A stretch of 40,756 nt of DNA from an uncultured Bacteroidales bacterium (GCA_949297125.1 CASFRS010000022.1:1-40756); one strand, 5' to 3'; numbered from the stretch's first letter, positions 17,073-27,359 are shown. The notes: a model not told the origin generated them from the letters alone. Numbers and translations are program-made.

Positions 17073-17185
17073 TTTTCACATTATAGACACTACAAACGCA
17101 TATATTTTTCACATTTTACAGCCTGCAAAGGGGGTGTATTTTCACATTTTACGGCTGGGTTAGGGTATGTTTTTTCACATTTTAC
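17073..17185. repeat. Four direct repeats at exact 33-bp spacing
   Basis: TTTTCACATTTTAC occurs at 17106, 17139 and 17172, with a variant (TTTTCACATTATAG) at 17073. All starts are exactly 33 bp apart, about three helical turns, so every copy would face the same side of the helix. The intervening 19 bases differ. On the minus strand the unit reads GTAAAATGTGAAAA. The array directly abuts the candidate -7 box of the DUF4143 gene and looks like a regulatory binding-site array. Confidence 0.8.
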
Positions 17186-17296
17186 ACGGTTGGTGTGTGG
17201 AAAGAGGTGGGGTTACGGGGATAACGGTGTCGGGAAACGGGCAATACTAAAGCGGGTTATACGGTAAAAAAGGGTACAAAAAAATGAAGTATGGGC
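17186..17296. other. Intergenic stretch with no recognised feature
   Basis: This is a G-rich then A-rich spacer between the 33-bp repeat array and the terminator of the leftward small RNA. No gene was found. Together with the neighbouring entries it accounts for the 643-bp gap 17036-17678. Confidence 0.5.
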
Positions 17297-17331
17297 AAAA
17301 AAAATGAGACCCGGGGTTACCGAGCCTCATT
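17297..17331 (-). terminator. Rho-independent terminator of the leftward small RNA
   Basis: On the minus strand, ATGAGGCTCGG, a short loop, and CCGGGTCTCAT form a stem with one or two mismatches, followed directly by eight T residues (A-run 17297-17304 on the plus strand). No protein gene ends nearby on this strand, so it must serve a non-coding transcript. Confidence 0.75.
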
Positions 17332-17545
17332 GTATAGGAAGGCTGCACCATAGGATGCGATGAAACTCCGAACGACAGGATTTGAGTGCTTCTACCACTT
17401 TGTAATCCACCGTGCTAAAGCATACCCGAAGGCGTGGCCCGCCATTGTGGAAGAAAGCTTGTCTCGGCATTTCTTTATAACTGATGAGTTTCCCAATCTA
17501 CTAGGATGCAACCTGTTCAAATATCGACTTTGTCTGTTTTCTTGC
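17297..17545 (-). ncRNA. Structured small RNA, candidate 6S RNA (SsrS)-like
   Basis: A leftward transcription unit without a plausible ORF is bounded by a good promoter (17548-17579) and a strong terminator (17297-17331). Its ends pair: GGTTGCATCC (17504-17513 region) with GGTGCAGCC (17341-17349). Inside, GAAACTC pairs with GAGTTTC, and further in GCTTTCTTCCAC pairs imperfectly with GTGGTAGAAGC. The result is one long irregular hairpin of about 173 nt with internal bulges, the general shape and size of 6S RNA, which sequesters RNA polymerase in stationary phase. In Bacteroidales the 6S RNA has been linked to the Bacteroidales-1 motif. The family name is a guess from shape; that a structured RNA is made here is better supported. 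Confidence 0.55.
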
Positions 17546-17547
17546 AA

Positions 17548-17579
17548 CGAAGATAGGAAAACTATTTTTATTCTCCAAA
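17548..17579 (-). promoter_or_regulatory. Promoter of the leftward small RNA
   Basis: TTTG (17579-17576), a 20-bp spacer and TATCTTCG (17555-17548) on the minus strand match the Bacteroidota housekeeping promoter TTTG-N19-21-TAnnTTTG with one mismatch. It is the best promoter in the window and drives no protein gene. Initiation is expected near 17542. Confidence 0.65.
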
Positions 17580-17611
17580 TATTTTCGCAAAAAAATTAAC
17601 CGCAATTGCAT

Positions 17612-17643
17612 TTTTAACAATCGGGATTTTTTAGTTATGTTTG
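17612..17643 (+). promoter_or_regulatory. Candidate promoter of the GT2-DUF4922-SpoIID-AmpG operon
   Basis: TATGTTTG (17636-17643) matches TAnnTTTG. A T-rich tetramer (17612-17615) lies 20 bp upstream in place of the -33 TTTG. It is 35 bp before the glycosyltransferase start and diverges from the small-RNA promoter. Confidence 0.5.
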
Positions 17644-17678
17644 CATAACGGCTTACTGCCGCTATAAAGCGTATTATC

Positions 17679-19133
17679 ATGAACAACGAAATCGACTGCT
17701 TTTTCCCGCATGTGCTGTTTGCGGACGGATGCAGGCTACATACAGGCGGGGGGACAGGAGTCGTGCGCCGCACCTGGAACGGAACATGGGAAGAGTGTAC
17801 GGAACCGCTTGAAGGAACATTCGGCATGACCGGGACATTACGCAGAATTGCCGATACGTCCCGTGGAAAATATACGCTTCTTTACACCGGGGCAGGCGAA
17901 CCCGATATAGGGCCGGAAGCCATGGACAGGATGATTTGCATTGCCGAAAACACTTCAGCACCGATAGTATATTCGGATTACACGGTGCATGAAAACGGCA
18001 GGTATTCCGCCCGTCCGCTTATCGACTACCAGAGCGGCAGCCTCAGGGACGACTTCGATTTCGGGCCCCTGCTGCTTGTCCGCTCCGACATGATGAAAAA
18101 ATGCCTTTCCGAAAGCGATGAGACGTACAGATATGCCGGACTTTACGATTTGCGGCTGCGCCTCTCGCGCATGGGCGAAATAGTACACATAAACGAATAT
18201 CTCTACTCGGTAAGGCTCCCGGTAACGGAAGGAGACCCGCACTGCAAGCATTTCGGGTACACCGACCCTAAAAACCGCTCCGCCCAGATTGAAATGGAAA
18301 AGGCCTGCACGGAGCACCTGAAACGGATTGGGGGATATATAAGACCGGGGTACAGGGAGACAGACACGTCAGCGGGCGAATTCGCCTGCGAAGCCTCAGT
18401 CATAATACCCGTGCGCAACCGAGTACGTACAATATCCGATGCAATAGGGTCGGCTCTTGCGCAGGAAACGGACTTCCCCTTCAATGTGATAATCGTGGAC
18501 AACCGCTCGGACGACGGCACATCCGAAGCTGTCGGACGTGCAGCCGCCAAAGACAGCAGGGTTGTACATATAATCCCCGAAAGGGAAGACCTCGGTATAG
18601 GGGGGTGTTGGAACGAAGCCGTACAGTCGGACAAATGCGGGAGGTTCGCCGTACAGTTGGACAGCGATGACATTTACGGGAGCAAAAACACCCTGCAGCA
18701 GATTGTGGAGTGTTTCCGCAAGGAGCGTTGCGCAATGGTGATAGGGTCGTACACGATAACCGATTTCAATCTGGAAACACTCCCTCCCGGACTGATAAAC
18801 CATGCTGAATGGACCGAAGAGAACGGCAGGAACAATGCCTTGCGGATAAACGGCCTCGGCGCTCCGCGCGCATTTTACACGCCCCTGATACGGGAAATAA
18901 AATTCCCCAACACGTCGTACGGCGAAGATTACGCCGTGGGATTGAGAATTTCGCGCGAATACAGGATAGGGAGAATTTTCGATTCCATATACACCTGCCG
19001 CCGCTGGGAAGGGAACAGCGATGCAGGCCTGAGCATCGAGAAGGCAAACGCAAACAATTTTTACAAGGACAAACTGCGGACATGGGAACTTGCCGCCCGC
19101 ATAAAGCAGAACAGAAGTGGGGAATATGCATGA
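17679..19133 (+). CDS. Family 2 glycosyltransferase with N-terminal extension
   Basis: The C-terminal half of this 484-residue protein is a GT-A fold glycosyltransferase: ASVIIPVRNRVRTISDAIGS (from about 234), VDNRSDDGTSE, and the nucleotide-sugar/metal-binding QLDSDD (about 327-331), with a late CRRWEGNSD motif. Residues 1-225 also resemble a degenerate GT-A domain (for example PIVYSDYTVHENGRYSARPL). No signal peptide or membrane helix is visible, so it should be cytosolic. It begins a four-gene rightward set with overlapping or closely spaced genes. The context with SpoIID and an AmpG-like permease suggests cell-wall sugar metabolism; donor and acceptor are unknown. Confidence 0.85.
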   Translation: MNNEIDCFFPHVLFADGCRLHTGGGTGVVRRTWNGTWEECTEPLEGTFGMTGTLRRIADTSRGKYTLLYTGAGEPDIGPEAMDRMICIAENTSAPIVYSDYTVHENGRYSARPLIDYQSGSLRDDFDFGPLLLVRSDMMKKCLSESDETYRYAGLYDLRLRLSRMGEIVHINEYLYSVRLPVTEGDPHCKHFGYTDPKNRSAQIEMEKACTEHLKRIGGYIRPGYRETDTSAGEFACEASVIIPVRNRVRTISDAIGSALAQETDFPFNVIIVDNRSDDGTSEAVGRAAAKDSRVVHIIPEREDLGIGGCWNEAVQSDKCGRFAVQLDSDDIYGSKNTLQQIVECFRKERCAMVIGSYTITDFNLETLPPGLINHAEWTEENGRNNALRINGLGAPRAFYTPLIREIKFPNTSYGEDYAVGLRISREYRIGRIFDSIYTCRRWEGNSDAGLSIEKANANNFYKDKLRTWELAARIKQNRSGEYA

Positions 19134-20058
19134 AATAACCTCCGGAATGCTGTTGCAGATGCTCGAACGCCAGAAAGCGTCGTGGAGAACAGTTGCCGAC
19201 AACTACTCGGCCCTTGAAAAGGTTATGACCAGACGGATAGTTATGCCGCACTGCAACGTTACGGCAATGCACAACCCGGCGAGAATCCTGTCCACGGCCT
19301 CAAAGCCTGACAGCGGCAGGACGAATCCCGACAGTTGTTTCCTGTGTGCCGGCAGGAGACCTGCCGAACAGGAAGCCCTGCCATTTGCCGGCAAGTATTC
19401 CGTACTGGTAAACCCCTACCCTGTTTTCAAACGGCATTTTACAATAGCCGCGCAAACCCACACCGGACAAAGGATAGCGGGGAGGTTCGGGGATATGCTG
19501 CTGCTGGCCCGGCTTTTAGACGGGTACACAATATTCTACAACGGCCCGGGATGCGGGGCGTCGGCGCCGCACCACGCGCATTTTCAGGCCGTGGAGAGCG
19601 GGGCGATGCCCATAGAGGGCGAATGGCACGATGCGGCAGCGGCGGTAACGGAAAACAGATTCGGCAAGATTCATCGTCTGCCCGCTCCGTTGCGGAATGC
19701 ATTTGTCATAGAGAGCGGGAGTGCAGGATATACCGAAGAGGCGTTCGCCGGAATATACGCGGCGGCACGGCACGGCAACAGCAACAGCGAACCGATGATG
19801 AACATCCTTTCCCTGTATGCCGGCGGAAAGTGGAATGTATTCGTTTTCCTGCGCAAGGCCCACCGCCCTTCGTTTTACGGTTCGGACGGAGAAGGACAGA
19901 TGCTGGTAAGCCCGGCCTCGGTGGAAATGGGAGGAGTGCTGGTGCTTCCGCGCAAGGAGGATTTCGACAAGATGACGGAGCGCACCGTAACCGCACTGTA
20001 CAATGAAGTGTGTATAGACAGCGAAGAAGCCGACAGTATAGCTTCAAGACTAAAATAG
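19126..20058 (+). CDS. DUF4922 protein, HIT/GalT-like nucleotidyltransferase or phosphorylase candidate
   Basis: This 310-residue protein carries APHHAHFQA, with H150-x-H152-x-Q154 matching the H-x-H-x-(H/Q) active site of the HIT/GalT superfamily (for example Ap4A phosphorylase, GDP-galactose phosphorylase). A C71-x2-C74 pair (CFLC) may bind zinc, as in GalT. An upstream conserved NPYPVFKRHFTIAAQ segment is also typical of that superfamily. The ATG at 19126 overlaps the end of the glycosyltransferase gene; an earlier in-frame GTG is less likely. A role in making or phosphorolysing a nucleotide sugar used by the neighbouring glycosyltransferase is a reasonable inference. No substrate is known to me. 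Confidence 0.85.
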   Translation: MHEITSGMLLQMLERQKASWRTVADNYSALEKVMTRRIVMPHCNVTAMHNPARILSTASKPDSGRTNPDSCFLCAGRRPAEQEALPFAGKYSVLVNPYPVFKRHFTIAAQTHTGQRIAGRFGDMLLLARLLDGYTIFYNGPGCGASAPHHAHFQAVESGAMPIEGEWHDAAAAVTENRFGKIHRLPAPLRNAFVIESGSAGYTEEAFAGIYAAARHGNSNSEPMMNILSLYAGGKWNVFVFLRKAHRPSFYGSDGEGQMLVSPASVEMGGVLVLPRKEDFDKMTERTVTALYNEVCIDSEEADSIASRLK

Positions 20059-20066
20059 ACGGCAAT

Positions 20067-21365
20067 ATGGACGAACCGGTAATAAAAGCAGGCATAATGT
20101 CGGCCGAAGAGATAACGGCGACGCTTCACGGAAATTATATCGTAAACGGCGGCAGTTGTACCGCAAGCGGGAAAGTTTCGGCAAGACACGCTTCAGGCGG
20201 CATTCTTTTCAACGGGGTGCGGTATGAAACATTGCAGCTGACGCCGGTATCGGAAAAAGAGAATTTCTTCACCCTCGGCAATGTAACCATAGGCGTGGAC
20301 TTCCACTGGCAACGGAAAGAAGAACAGTCATTCAGGGGTGGGCTGGAGTTTTATGCGGCAGGGGGAAAAATAACGGCAATAAACAGAATCCGCGCGGAAG
20401 AGTACCTTAAAAGCGTCATCTCGTCGGAAATGAACGCCCACGCGTCATTACAGCTGCTTAAGGCGCATGCCGTAATATCGCGCAGCTGGCTTATCGCCCA
20501 AATAGGGAGAAAGAAAGACAGGGCGGAAAAAAGTTGCGGAGGAATGAAATTCAATGAACGTGAAATGATAAAATGGTACGACCGCGAAGACCACGACCAC
20601 TTCGACGTATGCGCCGACGACCATTGCCAACGTTACCAGGGGATAACCAAGGCCTGCCTCCCTGCCGTGGAAACGGCGGTGGCGGAGACCCGCGGGGAAG
20701 TGCTGACGTTCGGCGGGGAGATCTGCGATGCACGCTTTTCCAAGTGCTGCGGAGGGGCCACGGAAGAGTTCGGCTGCTGCTGGGAAGACAAGGAGGTAGA
20801 ATATTTGAAAGGGGTGCGCGATACTGCCGATGAAGCGCCCCTGCCCGACCTTACCTGTGAAGAAGAGGCCGGCAAATGGATAGCCTCCGAACCCGATGCC
20901 TTCTGCAACACGGCCGACAGCGGGATACTACGCCAGATTCTGAACGGATTCGACACGGAAACCTCCGATTTCTACCGTTGGGAGGTACGCTATACCCGGC
21001 AGGAACTGTCGGAAATAATAAAAGAACGGAGCGGCATCGATTTCGGCATCATAGAATCGCTTACGCCGCTGGAAAGGGGCGTTTCGGGCAGGATATCGCG
21101 GTTGGGAATAACGGGGAGCAAAAGGAGCATGATTGTAGGCAAAGAACTGGAAATACGCAAACTGCTGTCGCGGTCGCACCTGTACAGTTCGGCTTTCACC
21201 GTAATGCGCGACGGGGAGTATTTCGTACTGCACGGTGCAGGCTGGGGGCACGGCGTAGGGCTTTGCCAGATAGGGGCGGCCGTAATGGGGAGCAGAGGAT
21301 ACGGCTACAAGGAAATACTTTCGCATTACTATAAGGGAGCACGCATTGAAAAGGCTTATATTTGA
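20067..21365 (+). CDS. SpoIID/LytB-domain protein without signal peptide
   Basis: This is a 432-residue member of the SpoIID/LytB family, whose studied member SpoIID is a lytic transglycosylase that cuts denuded glycan strands. Signature segments are NRIRAEEYLKSVISSEMNAH, LLKAHAVISRSWLIAQ (the family's ALKAQAVAARTY), ARFSKCCGGATEEFGCCW and the C-terminal GAGWGHGVGLCQIGAAVMG...YKEILSHYYKGA. The start is the ATG at 20067, 8 bp after the DUF4922 stop. No signal peptide or membrane helix is present, unlike classical envelope SpoIID. Followed 6 bp later by an AmpG-like permease, it may act on imported muropeptides in the cytoplasm; that is inference. Confidence 0.88.
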   Translation: MDEPVIKAGIMSAEEITATLHGNYIVNGGSCTASGKVSARHASGGILFNGVRYETLQLTPVSEKENFFTLGNVTIGVDFHWQRKEEQSFRGGLEFYAAGGKITAINRIRAEEYLKSVISSEMNAHASLQLLKAHAVISRSWLIAQIGRKKDRAEKSCGGMKFNEREMIKWYDREDHDHFDVCADDHCQRYQGITKACLPAVETAVAETRGEVLTFGGEICDARFSKCCGGATEEFGCCWEDKEVEYLKGVRDTADEAPLPDLTCEEEAGKWIASEPDAFCNTADSGILRQILNGFDTETSDFYRWEVRYTRQELSEIIKERSGIDFGIIESLTPLERGVSGRISRLGITGSKRSMIVGKELEIRKLLSRSHLYSSAFTVMRDGEYFVLHGAGWGHGVGLCQIGAAVMGSRGYGYKEILSHYYKGARIEKAYI

Positions 21366-21371
21366 CGGAAC

Positions 21372-22694
21372 ATGACAGGCACAAAGAACAGCATATCGCC
21401 GTGGTACTGGATTCCCTCGCTCTATTTTGCCCAGGGGTTGCCATACGTCATGGTCATGACCGTATCGGTAATAATGTACAAGCGGCTCGGCATCTCCAAC
21501 ACCGACATCGCCCTATATACAAGCTGGCTCTACCTCCCATGGGTAATAAAACCGTTCTGGAGCCCTGTAGTGGACATGTTCAAGACCAAACGGCTGTGGG
21601 TTCTGGCCACCCAGATTCTTATGGGTGCGGGATTTGCCGGAATTGCCCTTACCCTGCCGGCCGACGCCTTTTTCAGAATTACCCTCGCCGTATTCTGGAT
21701 ACTGGCGTTTACATCGGCAACGCACGACATTGCATCGGACGGTTTCTACATGCTGGCCCTCGGAGTAAAGGAGCAATCGTTCTTCGTCGGAATCAGAAGC
21801 ACTTTTTACCGCATTGCGACGATTGCAGGACAGGGAGGGCTGGTTGTCGTGGCCGGCTGGCTCGAAAAGAGTACCGGGTCGATAACCGCGGCATGGTCGA
21901 GCACGTTCCTGGTTGTCGCCGCCCTGTTCGTCCTGATTTTCGGCTACCACACGGCGGCATTGCCCAGACCGGACAGCGATGCGGCGGTATCAAGGGAGCG
22001 TGTCTGTGTCTCCTCGCTTTTCAGAGAATTCGGCGCGGTGTTTTCTTCGTTTTTCAAGAAGAGGCATATTGCTACGGCAATCCTGTTTTTGCTGCTGTAC
22101 CGTTTTCCGGAGGCCCAACTCGTAAAACTTATCAACCCGTTCCTGCTCGACCCCGTCGAAAACGGAGGATTGGGCATGAGCACCGAAGCCGTGGGCATTG
22201 CATACGGCACTATCGGCATAACAGGTTTGAGCGCAGGAGGCATAATCGGCGGCATATGCGCCGCACGCGGAGGACTTGCAAAATGGTTGTGGCCCATGGC
22301 ATGGAGCCTTTCCCTTACATGTCTCGCATTCGTGTTCCTGGCATATTTACAACCGCAGAACATCGCCGTCATATCGGCCTGCATTTTTGTGGAACAGTTC
22401 GGATACGGTTTCGGCTTTACGGCATATATGCTGTTTATGATATATTTTTCGCAGGGAGAGCATAAAACTGCGCACTACGCCATATGCACGGCATTTATGG
22501 CATTGGGGATGATGCTGCCGGGAATGGCTGCCGGGTGGATTCAGGAAATGCTGGGATATGAAAGGTTCTTCGTCTGGGTTATGATATGCTGCGCAATCAC
22601 TATTGCAGTATGTGCTTTTGTAAAGATCGACGCGGGTTACGGCTCTACGCCGGACCGTTCCGACACCGGAGGGAGCCGACAGGCGGCAAAATAG
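21372..22694 (+). CDS. AmpG-like major facilitator permease
   Basis: This 440-residue membrane protein has about 12 predicted helices and the MFS layout. YWIPSLYFAQGLPYVMVMTV and PWVIKPFWSPVVDMFKTKR resemble the first helices and first cytoplasmic loop of AmpG, the muropeptide (GlcNAc-anhydroMurNAc-peptide) importer. ATHDIASDGFYMLAL, as in AmpG 'Q-D-I-x-x-D-A', also fits. It starts 6 bp after the SpoIID gene. Import of peptidoglycan fragments for processing by the upstream enzymes is the likely role. The exact substrate cannot be read from sequence, so no gene symbol is given. Confidence 0.85.
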   Translation: MTGTKNSISPWYWIPSLYFAQGLPYVMVMTVSVIMYKRLGISNTDIALYTSWLYLPWVIKPFWSPVVDMFKTKRLWVLATQILMGAGFAGIALTLPADAFFRITLAVFWILAFTSATHDIASDGFYMLALGVKEQSFFVGIRSTFYRIATIAGQGGLVVVAGWLEKSTGSITAAWSSTFLVVAALFVLIFGYHTAALPRPDSDAAVSRERVCVSSLFREFGAVFSSFFKKRHIATAILFLLLYRFPEAQLVKLINPFLLDPVENGGLGMSTEAVGIAYGTIGITGLSAGGIIGGICAARGGLAKWLWPMAWSLSLTCLAFVFLAYLQPQNIAVISACIFVEQFGYGFGFTAYMLFMIYFSQGEHKTAHYAICTAFMALGMMLPGMAAGWIQEMLGYERFFVWVMICCAITIAVCAFVKIDAGYGSTPDRSDTGGSRQAAK

Positions 22695-22831
22695 CCATTC
22701 AACGGTACTTCCCGCTTTCCGTGTTTAACAGGACGAAGGGATAAACAGCACCCCTGACCCCCGATAATTTGAGCCTGCCGGAAACGGTTCGGGTTTATTT
22801 TCGTATATTCGCATTCTTAAATTACGGGCCT

Positions 22832-24871
<2,040 letters not shown>

Positions 24872-24883
24872 AAACGGAAACGC

Positions 24884-26758
24884 ATGGATAACGGAGAGGA
24901 CAAAAGGGCGGATTTGAAAAGGTGGCTGCCGACGACCAAAAAGGAAGTGGAGCTGCGGGGGTGGGATTATCTGGATGTGATAATCTACAGCGGCGATGCC
25001 TACGTAGACCACCCCTCGTTCGGAGCGGCCGTAATAGGGCGCGTTCTCGAAGCCGAAGGCCTCAGGGTAGCCATTGTCCCGCAACCGAACTGGAGAGACG
25101 ATTTGCGCGACTTCAGGAAACTCGGCAGACCGCGCCTCTTTTTCGGGGTAACGGCGGGTGCGATGGACTCGATGGTAAACCACTACACCGCCAACAAGCG
25201 GCTCCGCTCGGACGATGCCTATACGCCCGACAACAAGGCGGGGATGCGCCCCGACTACCCTACCGTAGTCTATACGCAGATACTGAAAAGGCTCTTCCCC
25301 GACACGCCCGTCGTTGCTGGCGGCATAGAAGCCTCGATGCGCCGCTTTGCACACTACGACTACTGGCAGGACAGGTTCAGGGAATCTATCTTGCCGGAAT
25401 GCGGTGCGGATATTCTGATATACGGCATGGGAGAACAGCCCGTAAGGGAAATTGCGCGCCAGCTTGCAGCAGGCAAACCGGTAACGGAACTGAAGGGGAT
25501 TCGCCAGACGGCTGTTATGGAAGCGCTGCCGCAGACTCCCGGCAAAGACGATATAATACTTGCACCGTACGAGGAGTGTGCAAGGAGCAAAAAAACCGAA
25601 GCGGAAAATTTCAGGATAATAGAAGAGGAGGGGAACAGGATTACCCCTTACACATTGTGGCAGGGACACGGCAACAGGGCGGTAAAGGTAAACCCGCCGT
25701 ACCCGCCCATGAGCGAAGAGGAGATAGACGCTTCGTTCGATTTGCCGTATACCCGCATGCCCCACCCAAAATACAAGGGGAAGAGGATTCCGGCATACGA
25801 CATGATCCGGTTTTCGGTAAACCTGCACCGCGGGTGCTTCGGCGGATGTTCGTTCTGCGCAATAGCGGCGCATCAGGGCAAACAGGTGGTTTCGCGTTCG
25901 GAGAGGTCGATTCTGAGAGAGGTAAAGGCCATAACGGAGATGCCCGATTTCAAGGGATACATCTCCGATCTCGGCGGGCCGTCGGCCAACATGTACAAGA
26001 TGCACGGCAAGGACATGGAAATATGCCGGAGGTGCAGGCGGGCATCGTGCCTGTTTCCCGCCGTATGCAGAAACCTCGACTGCAACCATGCCCCGCTTAC
26101 GGAACTCTACCGCAAGGCCGACAGTATAAAGGGGGTCAGGAAGAGCTTCATCGGAAGCGGGATACGGTACGACATGCTGCTGCACCGCAACGATGACGAG
26201 AAGCTGAACAAGGCCGCGAGGGAATATACAGAGGAGGTTATCTGCCGCCATGTGTCGGGACGTTTGAAAGTAGCACCCGAACATACATCTCCCGCAGTAC
26301 TGAAACTGATGCGGAAGCCGGATTTCAGCCTGTTTACGGAGTTCAACCGTATTTTCGACAATATAAACCGCCGGGAAGGGCTAAACCAGCAACTTGTACC
26401 GTATTTCATATCGAGCCACCCGGGATGTACCGCCGAAGACATGGCCGAACTTGCAGCCATTACGAAAAAACTGCATTTTCATCTGGAACAGGTACAGGAC
26501 TTCACCCCCACCCCCATGACGCTGGCCACCGAGATATTCTACACCGGCATAAACCCTTATACAGGTGAGAAAGTCTATACGGCAAGGAGAAAAGAAGAGA
26601 AACTGCTGCAACGGGAGTTCTTTTTCTGGTACAAGCCTGAATCGGCAGCCGTAATAAGGCGCGAGCTGGAGAAGGCCGGGCGCCGCGACTTGATAAATGC
26701 GCTTCTCGGCGGAGGACGGAGAGAGGGCGGCAACGGCAAGGGGCACAAAAAAAGATAG
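24884..26758 (+). CDS. YgiQ-family radical SAM protein
   Basis: This 624-residue protein has an N-terminal B12-binding-like domain (about 1-300, with the family's VIIYSGDAYVDHPSFG and GGIEASMRRFAHYDYW) and a radical SAM core with the 4Fe-4S motif C318-x3-C322-x2-C325 in LHRGCFGGCSFCAIA. A second cysteine cluster, CRRCRRASCLFP, follows, and the C-terminus is basic (GGNGKGHKKR). These features define the UPF0313/YgiQ family, whose reaction is not established to my knowledge. It starts 12 bp after uvrB and is probably co-transcribed. Its stop codon lies within the terminator hairpin of the convergent lipoprotein gene. Confidence 0.93.
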   Translation: MDNGEDKRADLKRWLPTTKKEVELRGWDYLDVIIYSGDAYVDHPSFGAAVIGRVLEAEGLRVAIVPQPNWRDDLRDFRKLGRPRLFFGVTAGAMDSMVNHYTANKRLRSDDAYTPDNKAGMRPDYPTVVYTQILKRLFPDTPVVAGGIEASMRRFAHYDYWQDRFRESILPECGADILIYGMGEQPVREIARQLAAGKPVTELKGIRQTAVMEALPQTPGKDDIILAPYEECARSKKTEAENFRIIEEEGNRITPYTLWQGHGNRAVKVNPPYPPMSEEEIDASFDLPYTRMPHPKYKGKRIPAYDMIRFSVNLHRGCFGGCSFCAIAAHQGKQVVSRSERSILREVKAITEMPDFKGYISDLGGPSANMYKMHGKDMEICRRCRRASCLFPAVCRNLDCNHAPLTELYRKADSIKGVRKSFIGSGIRYDMLLHRNDDEKLNKAAREYTEEVICRHVSGRLKVAPEHTSPAVLKLMRKPDFSLFTEFNRIFDNINRREGLNQQLVPYFISSHPGCTAEDMAELAAITKKLHFHLEQVQDFTPTPMTLATEIFYTGINPYTGEKVYTARRKEEKLLQREFFFWYKPESAAVIRRELEKAGRRDLINALLGGGRREGGNGKGHKKR

Positions 26759-26785
26759 CGGCCGAAGTTGTTTCAGACCGCTATC
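26747..26785 (-). terminator. Rho-independent terminator overlapping the ygiQ-like stop
   Basis: GATAGCGG (26754-26761) and CCGCTATC (26778-26785) form a perfect 8-bp stem. On the minus strand it is followed by seven T residues. It ends the leftward lipoprotein transcript, and its stem includes the stop codon of the convergent radical SAM gene, so one hairpin serves a coding end as well. Confidence 0.8.
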
Positions 26786-26810
26786 CTGTATGGTATTGTG
26801 TTTTACAAGC

Positions 26811-27359
26811 TTACTCTCCGGTTGTCGTACCAGGACAAACTACCGATATATATACCGGCATATCCAGAAGTTCGGGTGAACCCAATGCGAGGATGTACAA
26901 GTCCATTACATTGCTGTTTTTGGTAAAGGTCCCTTTCACTTTCGATACCGTGGCGTAAGTACCCAACAGATCTATCTTTACATTGCACGAATAGTCTACC
27001 GTGCATACTCCCCCTTCCGAAGCAGTATAAGGAACATCGCTTATGGAAAGAGTTGACGGAGGAGTCGTCCCCATACCGGTTATTTCCAGAACAAGGTCCT
27101 TGATGCTCAGCCCGAAAACAGAAGCATTGCGGGCCATGTTTACCGCCTGGCCGTTTATGGGTGTCGTAAGTTCCACATCCGGAGCCTCGGATTCCAACGA
27201 TGCTCTGGAATATACTCTCAACGTACCGGTATATACTTGCGATTCTTCCTGTGCAGTATTCCCCCCGTTATTGTCATCATCGCCATCACTACACGAAGCG
27301 AGGAAAGAGACCGATGCGACGAGCATTAAAAGCATCGCAATTGAATAAAGCTTTTTCAT
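26811..27359 (-). CDS. Small unknown lipoprotein
   Basis: This 182-residue protein has a signal peptide ending in lipobox FLASC (C23) followed by SDGDDDNNGG, the acidic stretch after the cysteine that in Bacteroidota can direct lipoproteins to the cell surface. The body (about 40-180) alternates short hydrophobic and polar segments, consistent with a beta-sandwich or barrel-like fold, and has two cysteines in GGVCTVDYSCNVKI. I do not recognise a family. It is a single-gene unit with a candidate -7 box (27422-27429) and a clear terminator (26747-26785). Confidence 0.8.
   Translation of the reverse strand: MKKLYSIAMLLMLVASVSFLASCSDGDDDNNGGNTAQEESQVYTGTLRVYSRASLESEAPDVELTTPINGQAVNMARNASVFGLSIKDLVLEITGMGTTPPSTLSISDVPYTASEGGVCTVDYSCNVKIDLLGTYATVSKVKGTFTKNSNVMDLYILALGSPELLDMPVYISVVCPGTTTGE

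Noticed and set aside
17073..17185. CRISPR array
   Set aside because: The conserved unit is only 14 bp, the intervening 19 bases are too short for spacers and no cas gene is nearby.
16932..17267. A plus-strand frame with an 11-residue repeat (YFSHFTACKGG, VFSHFTAGLGY, VFSHFTRLVCG)
   Set aside because: It is a translation of the 33-bp repeat array and overlaps the start of the DUF4143 ATPase gene on the other strand. There is no start signal or homologue, so the repeats are better explained as DNA sites.
17360..17420. tRNA-like sequence on the minus strand (CACTCAAATCC region)
   Set aside because: It has a fragment resembling a T-loop, but no acceptor stem, D arm or CCA end can be folded. 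It fits inside the structured small RNA.
21362..22465. 367-residue plus-strand frame in the permease region
   Set aside because: It is out of frame with the AmpG-like gene, which has about 12 clear membrane helices.
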